NCBI GenBank assembly: GCA_030621915.1
Contig: JAUXGV010000003.1
Location: 1 to 42,656, forward strand
Length of the DNA: 42,656 bases
Direction: 5' to 3'
Source: Flavobacteriaceae bacterium
Lineage (GTDB): Bacteria; Bacteroidota; Bacteroidia; Flavobacteriales; Flavobacteriaceae
Below are positions 35,257 to 42,656 of the stretch, in pieces. The notes beneath the pieces are model-generated. The model had not been told where the DNA came from, did not search any database, and saw nothing but the letters and a program-made list of their open reading frames with translations. Made by a program: the position numbers and the translations under genes. Numbering within the stretch: position 1 is the stretch's first letter; each line of letters begins with the position of its first letter.

Positions 35257-35706
35257 ATGGAAAGCCCTTTTAACAATGAATATTTTATGAAAAAAGCCTT
35301 ACAAGAAGCTGAGTTAGCTTTTGAAAAAGGAGAAGTTCCTGTTGGAGCCATCATTGTAATTAATAATAAAATAATAGCAAGAGCACATAATCTAACTGAA
35401 ACTTTAAATGATGTGACAGCTCATGCGGAAATGCAAGCATATACTTCAGCCTCCGATTCATTAGGGGGTAAATATTTAAGGGATTGCACCTTATATGTCA
35501 CCTTGGAGCCTTGTCAAATGTGTGCAGGTGCAAGCTATTGGACTCAAATTAGCAATATTGTTTTTGGGGCCATTGATCCACAAAGGGGATTTCAAAATAA
35601 TCAAACAAAATTACATCCAAAAACTAAAGTCACTGGGGGTATTCTTGAGAAAGAATGTAGTGCAATTATCAATAAATTCTTTATTGAAAAGAGAAATTTA
35701 AACTAA
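35257..35706 (+). CDS. tadA: tRNA-specific adenosine deaminase / nucleoside deaminase
   Basis: This 149-residue cytidine-deaminase-fold protein has zinc ligands His56 (HAE, with catalytic Glu58), Cys86 and Cys89 (PCQMC). GEVPVGAIIV and the FGAIDP segment are typical of TadA, which converts A34 to inosine in tRNA-Arg(ACG). Guanine deaminase-like activity is a less likely alternative. The frame extends upstream into murI, but ATG at 35257 follows the murI stop by one nucleotide and matches family N-termini. It ends 4 bp before the convergent cold-shock gene. Confidence 0.9.
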   Translation: MESPFNNEYFMKKALQEAELAFEKGEVPVGAIIVINNKIIARAHNLTETLNDVTAHAEMQAYTSASDSLGGKYLRDCTLYVTLEPCQMCAGASYWTQISNIVFGAIDPQRGFQNNQTKLHPKTKVTGGILEKECSAIINKFFIEKRNLN

Positions 35707-35710
35707 AAAA

Positions 35711-35911
35711 TTAATCGATTACAGAAACATTTACTGCCATAATTCCTTTTTTCCCTTCACCTTCTTCAAAGCTTACATGAGCCTCTTTATCCAGTCCTCT
35801 CAGACCATCATTCAAACTTGTGGAATGGACAAAAATGTCGTTTCCTGTTTCGTCATTAGTAATGAATCCATATCCTGCTGCTTCATTAAAAAATTTTACT
35901 TTACCTGTCAT
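35711..35911 (-). CDS. Cold-shock domain protein
   Basis: This 66-residue protein is a single cold-shock domain with RNA-binding motifs GYGFI (RNP1) and DIFVH (RNP2) and the N-terminal GKVKFFNE strand. Such proteins act as RNA chaperones that melt mRNA structure. It is monocistronic, with a clear promoter at 35935-35964. The leader of about 20 nt is much shorter than the long cold-responsive leader of E. coli cspA, so regulation may differ. Confidence 0.95.
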   Translation of the reverse strand: MTGKVKFFNEAAGYGFITNDETGNDIFVHSTSLNDGLRGLDKEAHVSFEEGEGKKGIMAVNVSVID

Positions 35912-35934
35912 TATTAAAAATATTTTATGATTAC

Positions 35935-35964
35935 CAAAGTTAAAAAAAATTATTCAAAAAACAA
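35935..35964 (-). promoter_or_regulatory. Promoter of the cold-shock gene
   Basis: On the minus strand, TTG (35964-35962) is 19 nt from TAACTTTG (35942-35935), a perfect -7 box. It lies 23 nt before the ATG. Confidence 0.7.
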
Positions 35965-35968
35965 TTTA

Positions 35969-36193
35969 TTAATTTTCATCTTTATTTTTATTCTGATTTT
36001 GAAAAGAATAACGTGATAAATCTTTATTTTTATAGTGGTGATAAATAAATAGTGGCATTAATATAAATGCAAAAATTAATACCCCAATACCAATAAATTT
36101 TTCACCCTGTCCCGAATCATTATAGTTAATATAATAGCCTAAACCAACAAAACCAACGACAATCACAAGTATTATTTTTAGAACAAATTTCAT
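35969..36193 (-). CDS. Small two-helix membrane protein
   Basis: This 74-residue protein has two hydrophobic segments (about 4-22 and 34-52) separated by a short loop (NYNDSGQGEKF), and a polar Asn/Lys-rich cytoplasmic tail. No family motif is recognised. A TAATTTTG box at 36223-36230 (minus strand), perfect for TAnnTTTG, lies about 30 nt upstream and supports expression. It is followed 57 nt later by the cold-shock gene, which has its own promoter overlapping the end of this gene. Function unknown. Confidence 0.65.
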   Translation of the reverse strand: MKFVLKIILVIVVGFVGLGYYINYNDSGQGEKFIGIGVLIFAFILMPLFIYHHYKNKDLSRYSFQNQNKNKDEN

Positions 36194-36354
36194 TAATAGT
36201 GAATCTAGTTTTTTATAAACTACAAAATTACAAAAAGTAAAACCATATAAATATACCTCAATGAATAATTATTATTTACAAGAATTTTAGATTTATTACT
36301 ATAAAATCAAAATGTATAATAATAGATACCGGAACATGTAATTTCTGATTAAAT

Positions 36355-38145
36355 CTAAGAACTTGTTACATGAATTAATTTTTGCCTGTATGCTGTAAGT
36401 AGTCTGGATTTGGAAATATACCCATAATATTTACCATTTTTAATGACAGGTAAATTCCACGCTCCACTAGTTCTAAATTCTTTCATAATTTGCTGCATAT
36501 TATCTTTTTCATATATGATTATACCTGCATCGGCATGCATCAGATCTGCGACTTTTACCTTATCATATAATTTAGAATCGAACATTATATTCCTGATATC
36601 ATCCAACCGGATAACTCCTAAAAATTCTGTTTCTTCACTTACAACTGGAAAATGATTTCGCGAAGATTTAGCCACTGCATTTTTGAGTATTTCACCCAAT
36701 TTCATTTCAGGACTAAGTAATATAAAATTAGTTTCAATTACTTTATCAATCTCCAACATCATTAATACATTTTTATCTTTATCATGCGTTATTAATTCAC
36801 CCCGCTCTGCCAATTTTAACGTATAAATAGAATGTGCAACAAAATATTTGGTAAATGCATAGGAAATAGCCGCGACTATCATCAAAGGGACAAACAATTC
36901 ATAACCTCCGGTAATTTCAGCAATTAAAAAAATTGCTGTCAACGGAGCGTGCAAAACACCAGCCATTAGACCGGTCATGCCTATAAGTGTGAAATTTGAT
37001 TCTGATACGTGAAAGCCTAAACCAATATTATTAATAACCTTAGCAAAAGCATTGCCCAATGCACTCCCCATTACTAAGGTTGGAATAAAAACTCCTCCTA
37101 CACCCCCGGCGCCAAAAGTAATGGTCATAGCAATGGCCTTAAAAATGGTTATTCCAATCAAAAGAGCAATAACAATCCAAATATTTGTTAAATCTAAATT
37201 AAAAGGAATATTTCCAATGGCTGCCATGTGGTCTCCCTTTAATAAATTATTCATTAATCCATATCCTTCCCCATATAATGGAGGAATAATATATAGCATA
37301 ATCCCAATGATTAAAGCACCAATAACTAATCGTTTAAATCTACTTTCAAAGCGCTTAAAATAATTAGCTACCCTAAAAAAGACTTTCGAAAAATATACAG
37401 AAGCTAAACCTGTACTTAAACCCAATATAATATAAAATAGAATATCCTTTATTTCAAATTTATCTACCAATTCAAATCTGAGTAAAACATCGGTTCCCAT
37501 AAAAAAATACGATGTAACAATCGCAGAAACAGAGGCTAACAAAAGTGGAACCAAAGAAGCAAATGCAATATCCAAACTAAAAACTTCAAGAGCAAATACT
37601 ATGGCGGCAATGGGTGCCTTAAACATGGAAGCCATTGCCCCAGCAGATGCACATCCAATTAATAGCATTCTAGTTTTTATATTCATATGGAACAGGCGCG
37701 CTGTATTGGAACCTAAAGCTGCACCAACACTAACAGCTGGGCCTTGTAATCCTACTGAACCACCAAATCCGGCAGTTATTGGTGCGGTAATTAATGAAGC
37801 GTAAGTATTATACCTCGGAATAATTCCATTTAACTTTGAAATTGCATGTAAGGTGGTAGAAATACCATGGCCTATATGTTTTTTTAACCAAACTTTTTTA
37901 ATGATATAGACCAAAACCAAACCGAATATTGGAAATATAAAATATAAGGAACTTTTATAATTTTTGAAAAAATTCAGGTCTAACAGCAACTGAATATAGT
38001 GCGTAAAGTTTTTAAGTAAAACCGTTCCTATTCCGGCTAAAAAACCAACAAGTATACTAAGTATATAGATAAAATTACGTTCAGAAATATGTTTGTATTT
38101 CCAAATTAAAAGCTTTCTTAATATCTTTTTTGGGCGGGATGGCAT
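36355..38145 (-). CDS. ClC-family chloride channel/transporter with CBS domains
   Basis: This 596-residue protein has an N-terminal ClC membrane domain with the selectivity motifs GHGIS (92-96), GLQGPAV (132-138) and GGVFIP, followed by a pair of cytoplasmic CBS domains in the last 150 residues. The position of the gating glutamate (E148 in E. coli ClcA, GREGP) is Gln134, while the internal proton glutamate appears kept as Glu187. In studied ClC proteins that substitution uncouples proton exchange, so channel-like behaviour is possible. The frame opens 14 codons earlier, but MPSRPKK at 38145 is the better start. It begins 51 nt after aspS and is probably co-transcribed. Confidence 0.9.
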   Translation of the reverse strand: MPSRPKKILRKLLIWKYKHISERNFIYILSILVGFLAGIGTVLLKNFTHYIQLLLDLNFFKNYKSSLYFIFPIFGLVLVYIIKKVWLKKHIGHGISTTLHAISKLNGIIPRYNTYASLITAPITAGFGGSVGLQGPAVSVGAALGSNTARLFHMNIKTRMLLIGCASAGAMASMFKAPIAAIVFALEVFSLDIAFASLVPLLLASVSAIVTSYFFMGTDVLLRFELVDKFEIKDILFYIILGLSTGLASVYFSKVFFRVANYFKRFESRFKRLVIGALIIGIMLYIIPPLYGEGYGLMNNLLKGDHMAAIGNIPFNLDLTNIWIVIALLIGITIFKAIAMTITFGAGGVGGVFIPTLVMGSALGNAFAKVINNIGLGFHVSESNFTLIGMTGLMAGVLHAPLTAIFLIAEITGGYELFVPLMIVAAISYAFTKYFVAHSIYTLKLAERGELITHDKDKNVLMMLEIDKVIETNFILLSPEMKLGEILKNAVAKSSRNHFPVVSEETEFLGVIRLDDIRNIMFDSKLYDKVKVADLMHADAGIIIYEKDNMQQIMKEFRTSGAWNLPVIKNGKYYGYISKSRLLTAYRQKLIHVTSS

Positions 38146-38196
38146 TCTCAAATTTAGTAAAAAAATACTGCTTTCACAGGATTTCAATTTTTATGA

Positions 38197-39945
38197 TTAT
38201 AAATTAAGCTTCAAACACAATTCTGTCAATTGATCATCAGCAATGGGTGAAGGTGCATCAATCATTACATCTCTTCCCGAATTATTTTTAGGGAAGGCTA
38301 TAAAATCACGTATGGTTTCTTGTCCGCCTAAAATCGCAACCAATCTATCCAATCCAAATGCCAAGCCTCCATGTGGAGGTGCACCATATTCAAAAGCGTC
38401 CATTAAAAAACCAAATTGAGCTTTGGCTTCATCAGGAGTAAATCCTAAATAATCAAACATCAAGGCCTGAGTTTCCTTATCGTGAATTCTGATTGAACCT
38501 CCTCCTATTTCATTCCCGTTCAAAACCAAATCATAAGCATTGGCTTTAACATCTCCCGGGTTTGTAGCCAACAAGTCTATTTGTCCTAGTTTTGGTGAAG
38601 TAAAAGGATGGTGCATGGCATGGAATCTTTCTGTTTCTTCATCCCATTCCAAAAGTGGAAAATCAACCACCCAAAGAGGTGCAAATACCTTAGGGTTTCT
38701 CAAACCTAATCGTTCTGCCAATTCCATTCTTAAGGCACTTAACTGAGCTCTAACTTTGTTTTTTTCACCAGATAAAATACAAATTAAATCGCCTGATTTT
38801 GCCCCTGTAAGATCAGCCCATTGTGCAAAATCCTCCTGATTATAAAACTTATCAACTGATGATTTGAACGATCCATCTTCATTACAGCGGCAATAAACCA
38901 TTCCAAGAGCTCCCACTTGAGGGCGTCTGATCCAATCAATTAATTTATCTATTTCCTTTCTGCTATAGGAATTTCCACCAGGTACCGATATCCCAACTAC
39001 CAATTCTGCATTATTAAAAACACCAAAATCCTTGTGCTGGGTTACTTCGTTCAGTTCACCGAACTCCATTCCAAAACGAATATCTGGTTTATCGTTTCCA
39101 TATCTTCTCATAGCCTCATCAAAAGTTATTCTTGGAAATTCTTCAATCTCAAATCCATTTATTTCTTTCAACAAATGACGGGTCAATCCTTCAAATACGT
39201 TTAAAATATCTTCTTGCTCTACAAAGGCCATTTCGCAATCTATCTGTGTAAATTCAGGTTGTCTATCTGCACGTAAATCTTCATCACGGAAACATTTTAC
39301 AATCTGGAAATACTTGTCTAGTCCACCAATCATCAGTAATTGTTTAAAAGTTTGAGGTGATTGTGGTAAGGCATAGAATTGCCCTTCATTCATTCGACTT
39401 GGAACAACAAAGTCGCGTGCCCCTTCAGGAGTAGATTTAATCAAATACGGAGTTTCAACGTCAATAAAACCTTGTTGTGTTAAATAATTTCTCACTTCCA
39501 TACTTACTTTCGAACGGAAAATTAAATTCTCACGAACCGGATTTCTACGGATATCCAAGTAGCGATATTTCATTCGTAATTCATCGCCTCCATCGGTTTC
39601 ATCCTCTATAGTAAAAGGTGGTGTTTTAGAAACATTCAAAATTGTTAATTCAGATACCAATATCTCGATTTCTCCCGTTGGAATATTTTTGTTTTTAGAT
39701 TCACGTTCTATCACAGCTCCTTCAATCTGAATCACAAATTCTCTTCCCAAAGTCCTTGCTTTCTCCATCATTTCTTTGGGAGTTCTTTCTTCATCGAAAA
39801 TTAATTGAGTGATTCCATAGCGATCTCTCAAATCAACCCATATCATAAATCCTTTATCTCGTACTTTCTGTACCCAACCGGAGAGCGTTATTTTCTGACC
39901 TACATGACTTAATCGCAATTCTCCGTTCGTATGATTTCTATACAT
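38197..39945 (-). CDS. aspS: Aspartate--tRNA ligase (bacterial type)
   Basis: This 582-residue class II synthetase starts [11 protein letters not shown] with an N-terminal OB-fold anticodon-binding domain (about 1-105). The catalytic core has motif 2 [18 protein letters not shown] and motif 3 [15 protein letters not shown]. The bacterial-specific GAD insertion lies between about 285 and 420. It charges tRNA-Asp. The frame extends upstream to a TTG at 39972, but this lies inside a perfect -7 promoter box, so ATG 39945 is used. A ClC gene follows after 51 nt on the same strand. Confidence 0.97.
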   Translation of the reverse strand: MYRNHTNGELRLSHVGQKITLSGWVQKVRDKGFMIWVDLRDRYGITQLIFDEERTPKEMMEKARTLGREFVIQIEGAVIERESKNKNIPTGEIEILVSELTILNVSKTPPFTIEDETDGGDELRMKYRYLDIRRNPVRENLIFRSKVSMEVRNYLTQQGFIDVETPYLIKSTPEGARDFVVPSRMNEGQFYALPQSPQTFKQLLMIGGLDKYFQIVKCFRDEDLRADRQPEFTQIDCEMAFVEQEDILNVFEGLTRHLLKEINGFEIEEFPRITFDEAMRRYGNDKPDIRFGMEFGELNEVTQHKDFGVFNNAELVVGISVPGGNSYSRKEIDKLIDWIRRPQVGALGMVYCRCNEDGSFKSSVDKFYNQEDFAQWADLTGAKSGDLICILSGEKNKVRAQLSALRMELAERLGLRNPKVFAPLWVVDFPLLEWDEETERFHAMHHPFTSPKLGQIDLLATNPGDVKANAYDLVLNGNEIGGGSIRIHDKETQALMFDYLGFTPDEAKAQFGFLMDAFEYGAPPHGGLAFGLDRLVAILGGQETIRDFIAFPKNNSGRDVMIDAPSPIADDQLTELCLKLNL

Positions 39946-39969
39946 TTTGTTTTCTAAAAATTTAAGCTG

Positions 39970-39977
39970 CAAATTTA
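39970..39977 (-). promoter_or_regulatory. -7 box of aspS (decides the start codon)
   Basis: On the minus strand, TAAATTTG matches TAnnTTTG exactly, 24 nt before ATG 39945. No TTG lies at the -33 distance. It overlaps the alternative TTG start at 39972 and makes that start impossible for this transcript. Confidence 0.5.
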
Positions 39978-40130
39978 GTGAAAACCTGTTGAGTTAAACT
40001 ATTTTATAGTTTTAAATTGAACATATCTATTTAATCTGTATGGGGATCTTTTTGGTCTAACTTTTTGTATTTCAGATCGCCCAAAAAAGTTGCTCTTCTA
40101 ATTACCGTAATTTTTGCGTACTTTTAACTC

Positions 40131-42131
40131 ATGAATCCAAATAAGTTCTTTTCCGAACTCAAAAGGCGAAACATATATAAGGTTGCCTTGACCTATGCTA
40201 TTGTTGCCTGGTTACTCGCTCAAATGGCAGGTTTGGCAGCAGATAGTTTCTATGCCCCAGAATGGGTGATGAAAATGATTATCGTTGTACTGATTATCGG
40301 TTTTCCAATTGCCATTATATTTGCCTGGGCCTTTGAAATGTCTCCTCAAGGAATGATAAGAGCAACTTCAGAAGCTTCTCGGGAAAATTTATATTCTAAA
40401 AAAAAGAAAAAACCATTGAACAGTAATTTGTTTATTGGAGTATTGGCATTAATTATAATAGGCCAATTTGCATATAATAAATACTCAAATGATGCATCAG
40501 TTGATTCTGAAAAAGTCCAAAAATCCATCGCTGTACTTCCATTTATTAATGATAGTTCAAATGAAGATAATTTATACTTCTGCAACGGGATCATGGAAGG
40601 AATTTTGGATCATCTTTCCAAAATACCTGAACTAAAGGTCGTTTCAAGAACTTCCGTCGAACAATACAGAGAAAACAAGCCTTCCTTAAAAAAAATTGCT
40701 GAAGAATTGGGTGTACAATATTTGGTAGAGGGAAGTGTACAACGAATTGAAGATCAGGTTGTCATTTTCGCCCAATTAATCTATGCCGAAGATGACGAAC
40801 ATCTTTGGTCGCAAAGATACGATGAGGATGTTACCGAATTATTTGCCGTGCAGGCTGACGTAACAGAATCAATTGCCGAAAAATTAGAAATGATTATTTC
40901 TCCCATGCTAAAAGAACGGATTGAAAATGTGCCAACTAGAAATACCTTAGCCTATGATTTCTACTTGCGAGGAAATGAATATCGCTATAAAGCAAATATT
41001 AGAATTCAGGAAAATGATACCTGGGCACAATTACTTGACAAAGCTCAATTATCTTATGAATTAGCACTTGAAAAGGATTCTCTATTCGCCGAAGCTTATG
41101 TTGGAAAAGCATTTGTTGAATTGGAAAGAAATAAAAATTTAAAGCTCGGTGAAAAAAATTATCTCGCACTTGTTTTTTTGAATGCTAATAAGGCAATTAA
41201 CATCAACCCCGATCTGTATATGGGATATTATGCTAGAGGATTGTATTATTTATATACTGATAATATTGAATTTGCAAAAAAAGATTATGAAAAATTATTG
41301 GAATTAGCTCCCAATATAAAATACGAGCTAGAGCTTCAACTATATGGCTATCTAACTCAATATTTAGATTTTATTCAATCCATCAAGATCATAAAAGAAA
41401 TGGAGAAGAATGCGAGATCGGATGATGATTTTTTGAACCTTTATAACAATTACGCTTCACTTTACAGGAAATTAGATGATCCTGATATGGAGGCTTATTA
41501 TTATAATAAACTAACAAAACTGACTGACAAGCCTAATATGTCCATTTGGTGGCTTTATTTTCGAACACAAAAATTTGAGAAGGCTATATCTTATGTGCTA
41601 GAAAATTATCCAAAAAACAATCAAACCAGAAATATCTTGATAGCAAATACTTATGAAAATAAGGGAGAAAGTAATAAAGCGTTTGAATATTATAAAAAAT
41701 GGTATGATCAGGTAGAAGAAGAAGGTATAAATAATGATCTGTCTAATAGAGATTTTCATAGATATGGGCAGATATTGATCCTTTACGGTAAAAAAGAAAA
41801 AGGAATGAAATTGATTCAAAAGCAAGTTAAAATCAATGAAAAATTGATTCAATTAGGACAGGGTGATGTTGGACTAATTTATGATTTGGTAGGTATTTAT
41901 TCATTTTTAGGGCAAAATGAAAAAGCTTATTTCTGGATGGAGAAATTCGATCAGGATAATGGATGGCTGAAATTCGCTGGCTTGAATTCATTTGTACAGT
42001 TTGATACTCAATTTGATAATATCAGAAGTGAAAAACAATTCAAAAATTGGGTAAGCAGAGGTGAAAAACAATTAGAAAAAATTCGGAAAGAAGTTCGAGA
42101 TTATCTTTCCTCTGAAGAAGCCCTAAATTAA
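40131..42131 (+). CDS. Membrane-anchored TolB/FlgO-like domain protein with TPR repeats
   Basis: This 666-residue protein begins FFSELKRRNIYKVALTYAIVAWLLAQ, an N-terminal block seen in many bacterial TPR proteins annotated near adenylate cyclases. Two membrane segments (about 15-36 and 45-68) are followed by a third (about 98-113). Next comes a TolB/FlgO-like domain (about 131-240: KSIAVLPFINDSS, then GVQYLVEGSVQ and LWSQRYD). The remainder (270-650) is a TPR solenoid. There is no catalytic cyclase domain and no DNA-binding domain. It may be a membrane scaffold or sensor. It ends 21 nt from the convergent S41 protease gene. Confidence 0.8.
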   Translation: MNPNKFFSELKRRNIYKVALTYAIVAWLLAQMAGLAADSFYAPEWVMKMIIVVLIIGFPIAIIFAWAFEMSPQGMIRATSEASRENLYSKKKKKPLNSNLFIGVLALIIIGQFAYNKYSNDASVDSEKVQKSIAVLPFINDSSNEDNLYFCNGIMEGILDHLSKIPELKVVSRTSVEQYRENKPSLKKIAEELGVQYLVEGSVQRIEDQVVIFAQLIYAEDDEHLWSQRYDEDVTELFAVQADVTESIAEKLEMIISPMLKERIENVPTRNTLAYDFYLRGNEYRYKANIRIQENDTWAQLLDKAQLSYELALEKDSLFAEAYVGKAFVELERNKNLKLGEKNYLALVFLNANKAININPDLYMGYYARGLYYLYTDNIEFAKKDYEKLLELAPNIKYELELQLYGYLTQYLDFIQSIKIIKEMEKNARSDDDFLNLYNNYASLYRKLDDPDMEAYYYNKLTKLTDKPNMSIWWLYFRTQKFEKAISYVLENYPKNNQTRNILIANTYENKGESNKAFEYYKKWYDQVEEEGINNDLSNRDFHRYGQILILYGKKEKGMKLIQKQVKINEKLIQLGQGDVGLIYDLVGIYSFLGQNEKAYFWMEKFDQDNGWLKFAGLNSFVQFDTQFDNIRSEKQFKNWVSRGEKQLEKIRKEVRDYLSSEEALN

Positions 42132-42152
42132 AATGATAAATACTATACTTTA

Positions 42153-42656
42153 CTATTGAGCTACTGGATAGCCTTCGGAATTTAACTCAATGACTCTTTC
42201 AATCATTTTATCTTGCTGATTTAGAACCTTATAAAATGAATTATCATCATAGATTTCTCGTACAAATAGAGCCTCTAAATACAAATTGATGTTTTGTTTG
42301 TCTTCCTTATCAACTTTAACATGATCACTAGGGATACTTTCTAAATACTTTTCAAGTAATTGATAATCCTTATAATATGAAGTTAAGAAGTCTTCTAAGC
42401 TTAATTTTTCAAAATCCTTTCTATGAGTATCTGTATAATTAAAAACAAATTCATTCAATAATCCATAATGCATACCACTGAAATATCTTGTAGTATCTAT
42501 GGCAACAGAAACATCAGGAATAATACCTCCGCCTCCATAAACTATTTTACCTTTTGGAGTAACAAATTTTAAAGAGTCTACTACTTTAATACTATCAGCA
42601 CTCTCCAATTCTCCGTCGTCATATCTTTTTTCAAATTCGTTAAAATATTCCTTATT
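42153..42656 (-). CDS. S41-family C-terminal processing protease (partial, 3' end)
   Basis: Only the last 167 codons are present. The frame stays open to the right edge, so the start lies outside the window; the internal TTG at 42608 is not a real start. The segment SLKFVTPKGKIVYGGGGIIPDV (beginning near 42570) is the end of the S41 (CtpA/Tsp) protease domain, in which the TxxGxxVYGxGGIxPD block is conserved. The remaining 115 residues are the variable C-terminal helical region found in flavobacterial members. Catalytic Ser and Lys and the PDZ domain would be upstream, unseen. These periplasmic proteases degrade or process envelope proteins. Confidence 0.85.
   Translation of the reverse strand, partial: NKEYFNEFEKRYDDGELESADSIKVVDSLKFVTPKGKIVYGGGGIIPDVSVAIDTTRYFSGMHYGLLNEFVFNYTDTHRKDFEKLSLEDFLTSYYKDYQLLEKYLESIPSDHVKVDKEDKQNINLYLEALFVREIYDDNSFYKVLNQQDKMIERVIELNSEGYPVAQ

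Noticed and set aside
37052-37363. 103-codon plus-strand frame opposite the ClC gene
   Set aside because: It is rich in Pro/Ile/Met from the complement of membrane-segment codons; no motif or promoter, so a shadow.
1-42656. CRISPR arrays, IS elements, prophage genes, toxin-antitoxin or defence islands
   Set aside because: Both strands were read for regularly spaced repeats, transposase/integrase motifs and typical defence domains; none was found.

Overview
The window is a single-contig stretch of an AT-rich Bacteroidetes chromosome, most likely from the class Flavobacteriia. Four things point there: several genes are preceded by the Bacteroidetes promoter form TTG/TTTG-N17-23-TAnnTTTG and none by an obvious Shine-Dalgarno; the gene content is flavobacterial (PpiD-type foldase, DUF3078-type outer-membrane protein, eukaryote-like class Ia ribonucleotide reductase, PiT-PhoU fusion, type III pantothenate kinase beside lptC); envelope proteins have short signal peptides ending A-Q; and start codons sit in very AT-rich sequence. 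It looks like ordinary core chromosome. I see no transposase, integrase, phage gene, CRISPR array, toxin-antitoxin pair or defence gene.

Layout. 1-311: non-coding, with a perfect 24-bp GC-rich palindrome and a second inverted repeat. 312-5272 (minus): the promoter-distal end of a surface-polysaccharide operon, read gmd, fcl, HAD phosphatase, two paralogous sugar nucleotidyltransferases, PAP2 phosphatase. 5273-6440: long intergenic region with a GC-rich, hairpin-forming island. 6441-8319 (minus): small heat-shock protein and a receiver-CRP fusion regulator. 8552-8624: tRNA-Phe(GAA). 8724-16495 (plus): a compact envelope cluster, coaX, outer-membrane beta-barrel, TPR protein, lptC, small membrane protein, CNNM/CorC-like protein, PpiD foldase. 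16654-18078: OmpA/TSP3 porin with a strong terminator. 18160-21774: AddB-like nuclease and alpha/beta hydrolase. 22206-25743: nrdB-nrdA, with structured non-coding stretches before and between them. 25914-29586 (minus): OprP/O-like porin and PiT phosphate transporter, each with its own -7 box. 29742-31082: dGTPase. 31180-34401 (minus): dxs and a DUF3078 protein. 34467-35706 (plus): murI-tadA. 35711-39945 (minus): cold-shock protein, small membrane protein, ClC channel, aspS. 40131-42131 (plus): a TolB-like/TPR membrane protein. 42153-end (minus): C-terminal part of an S41 protease, cut by the window edge.

How the genes work together. Gmd and Fcl convert GDP-mannose to GDP-L-fucose for a surface glycan; the two nucleotidyltransferases and the HAD enzyme may supply another activated building block for it. 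The coaX-ppiD cluster combines LPS export (LptC), outer-membrane protein folding (PpiD) and two uncharacterised envelope proteins. NrdAB and Dgt set dNTP pools, and the porin and PiT bring in phosphate. I found no clearly new multi-gene system. The best leads are the hairpin family around nrdB, the near-leaderless GTG start of dxs, a ClC protein with Gln in place of the gating Glu, the receiver-CRP protein with a degraded phosphorylation and ligand pocket, and the paired nucleotidyltransferases of which one has a degraded nucleotide loop.
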